Assembly (NCBI GenBank): GCA_002171155.1
Contig: NHHF01000126.1
Coordinates: 39,229 to 48,566, forward strand
Length of the DNA: 9,338 bases
Direction: 5' to 3'
Source: Betaproteobacteria bacterium TMED156
Lineage (GTDB): Bacteria; Pseudomonadota; Gammaproteobacteria; Burkholderiales; Burkholderiaceae_A
The stretch's first letter is position 1; each line of letters opens with the position of its first letter. Positions 9,331 to 9,338 of the stretch are shown here, one piece after another. The notes beneath the pieces were generated by a model, which ran no database searches, was not told the origin of the DNA, and saw only the letters and a program-made list of their open reading frames with translations. A program made the position numbers and the translations under genes.

Positions 9331-9338
9331 ATTATTAA

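Overview
This window carries the replication-origin neighbourhood of a low-G+C betaproteobacterium. The leftward block yidC-yidD-rnpA-rpmH and the rightward block dnaA-dnaN-gyrB diverge from a short region between them, which is the classical proteobacterial oriC layout. Several features fit Betaproteobacteria: no recF between dnaN and gyrB, L34, DnaA and GyrB wording, a long type IA topoisomerase of the TopB class with two Cys4 zinc ribbons, and a YidC N-terminus beginning (V/M)DTKK. The base composition and short spacers suggest a streamlined or reduced genome, either an OM43/Methylophilales-like plankton lineage or an AT-rich symbiont. The sequence alone does not decide which.

Layout. Positions 1-1018 (minus strand) hold, in transcription order, rpmH (L34), rnpA (RNase P protein), yidD and the 5' end of yidC, packed with gaps or overlaps of about 1-11 nt. 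Positions 1019-1143 form the divergent rpmH/dnaA spacer. Positions 1144-6236 (plus strand) hold dnaA, a 184-bp AT-rich spacer rich in repeats (2518-2701, the best oriC candidate), dnaN, and gyrB starting 1 nt after the dnaN stop. Positions 6239-8689 (minus) hold topB, meeting gyrB tail to tail with 2 bp between stop codons. Positions 8690-8787 form a divergent promoter region, and 8788-9330 (plus) is def.

Functional theme. The genes cover initiation (DnaA), processivity (beta clamp), supercoiling and decatenation (GyrB, TopB), the start of ribosome and membrane-protein biogenesis (L34, RnpA, YidD, YidC) and nascent-protein maturation (Def). All are core housekeeping genes. I see no mobile element, CRISPR array, tRNA or rRNA, and no undescribed multigene system.

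Most notable observations. (1) rnpA is broken into two frames at an A10 tract (T10 on the plus strand, 804-813). The true N-terminus starts at 874, 9 nt after rpmH, and one A fewer would restore a complete 133-residue RnpA. This is either a homopolymer sequencing error or a slippage-corrected essential gene. (2) The dnaA-dnaN spacer contains an 11-bp perfect inverted repeat enclosing a 6-bp one, a 12-bp direct repeat, and near copies of a TTATTAACA 9-mer that could be divergent DnaA boxes; canonical boxes are absent. (3) topB and def are directly adjacent, without the dprA and smg genes I would expect there in related bacteria.
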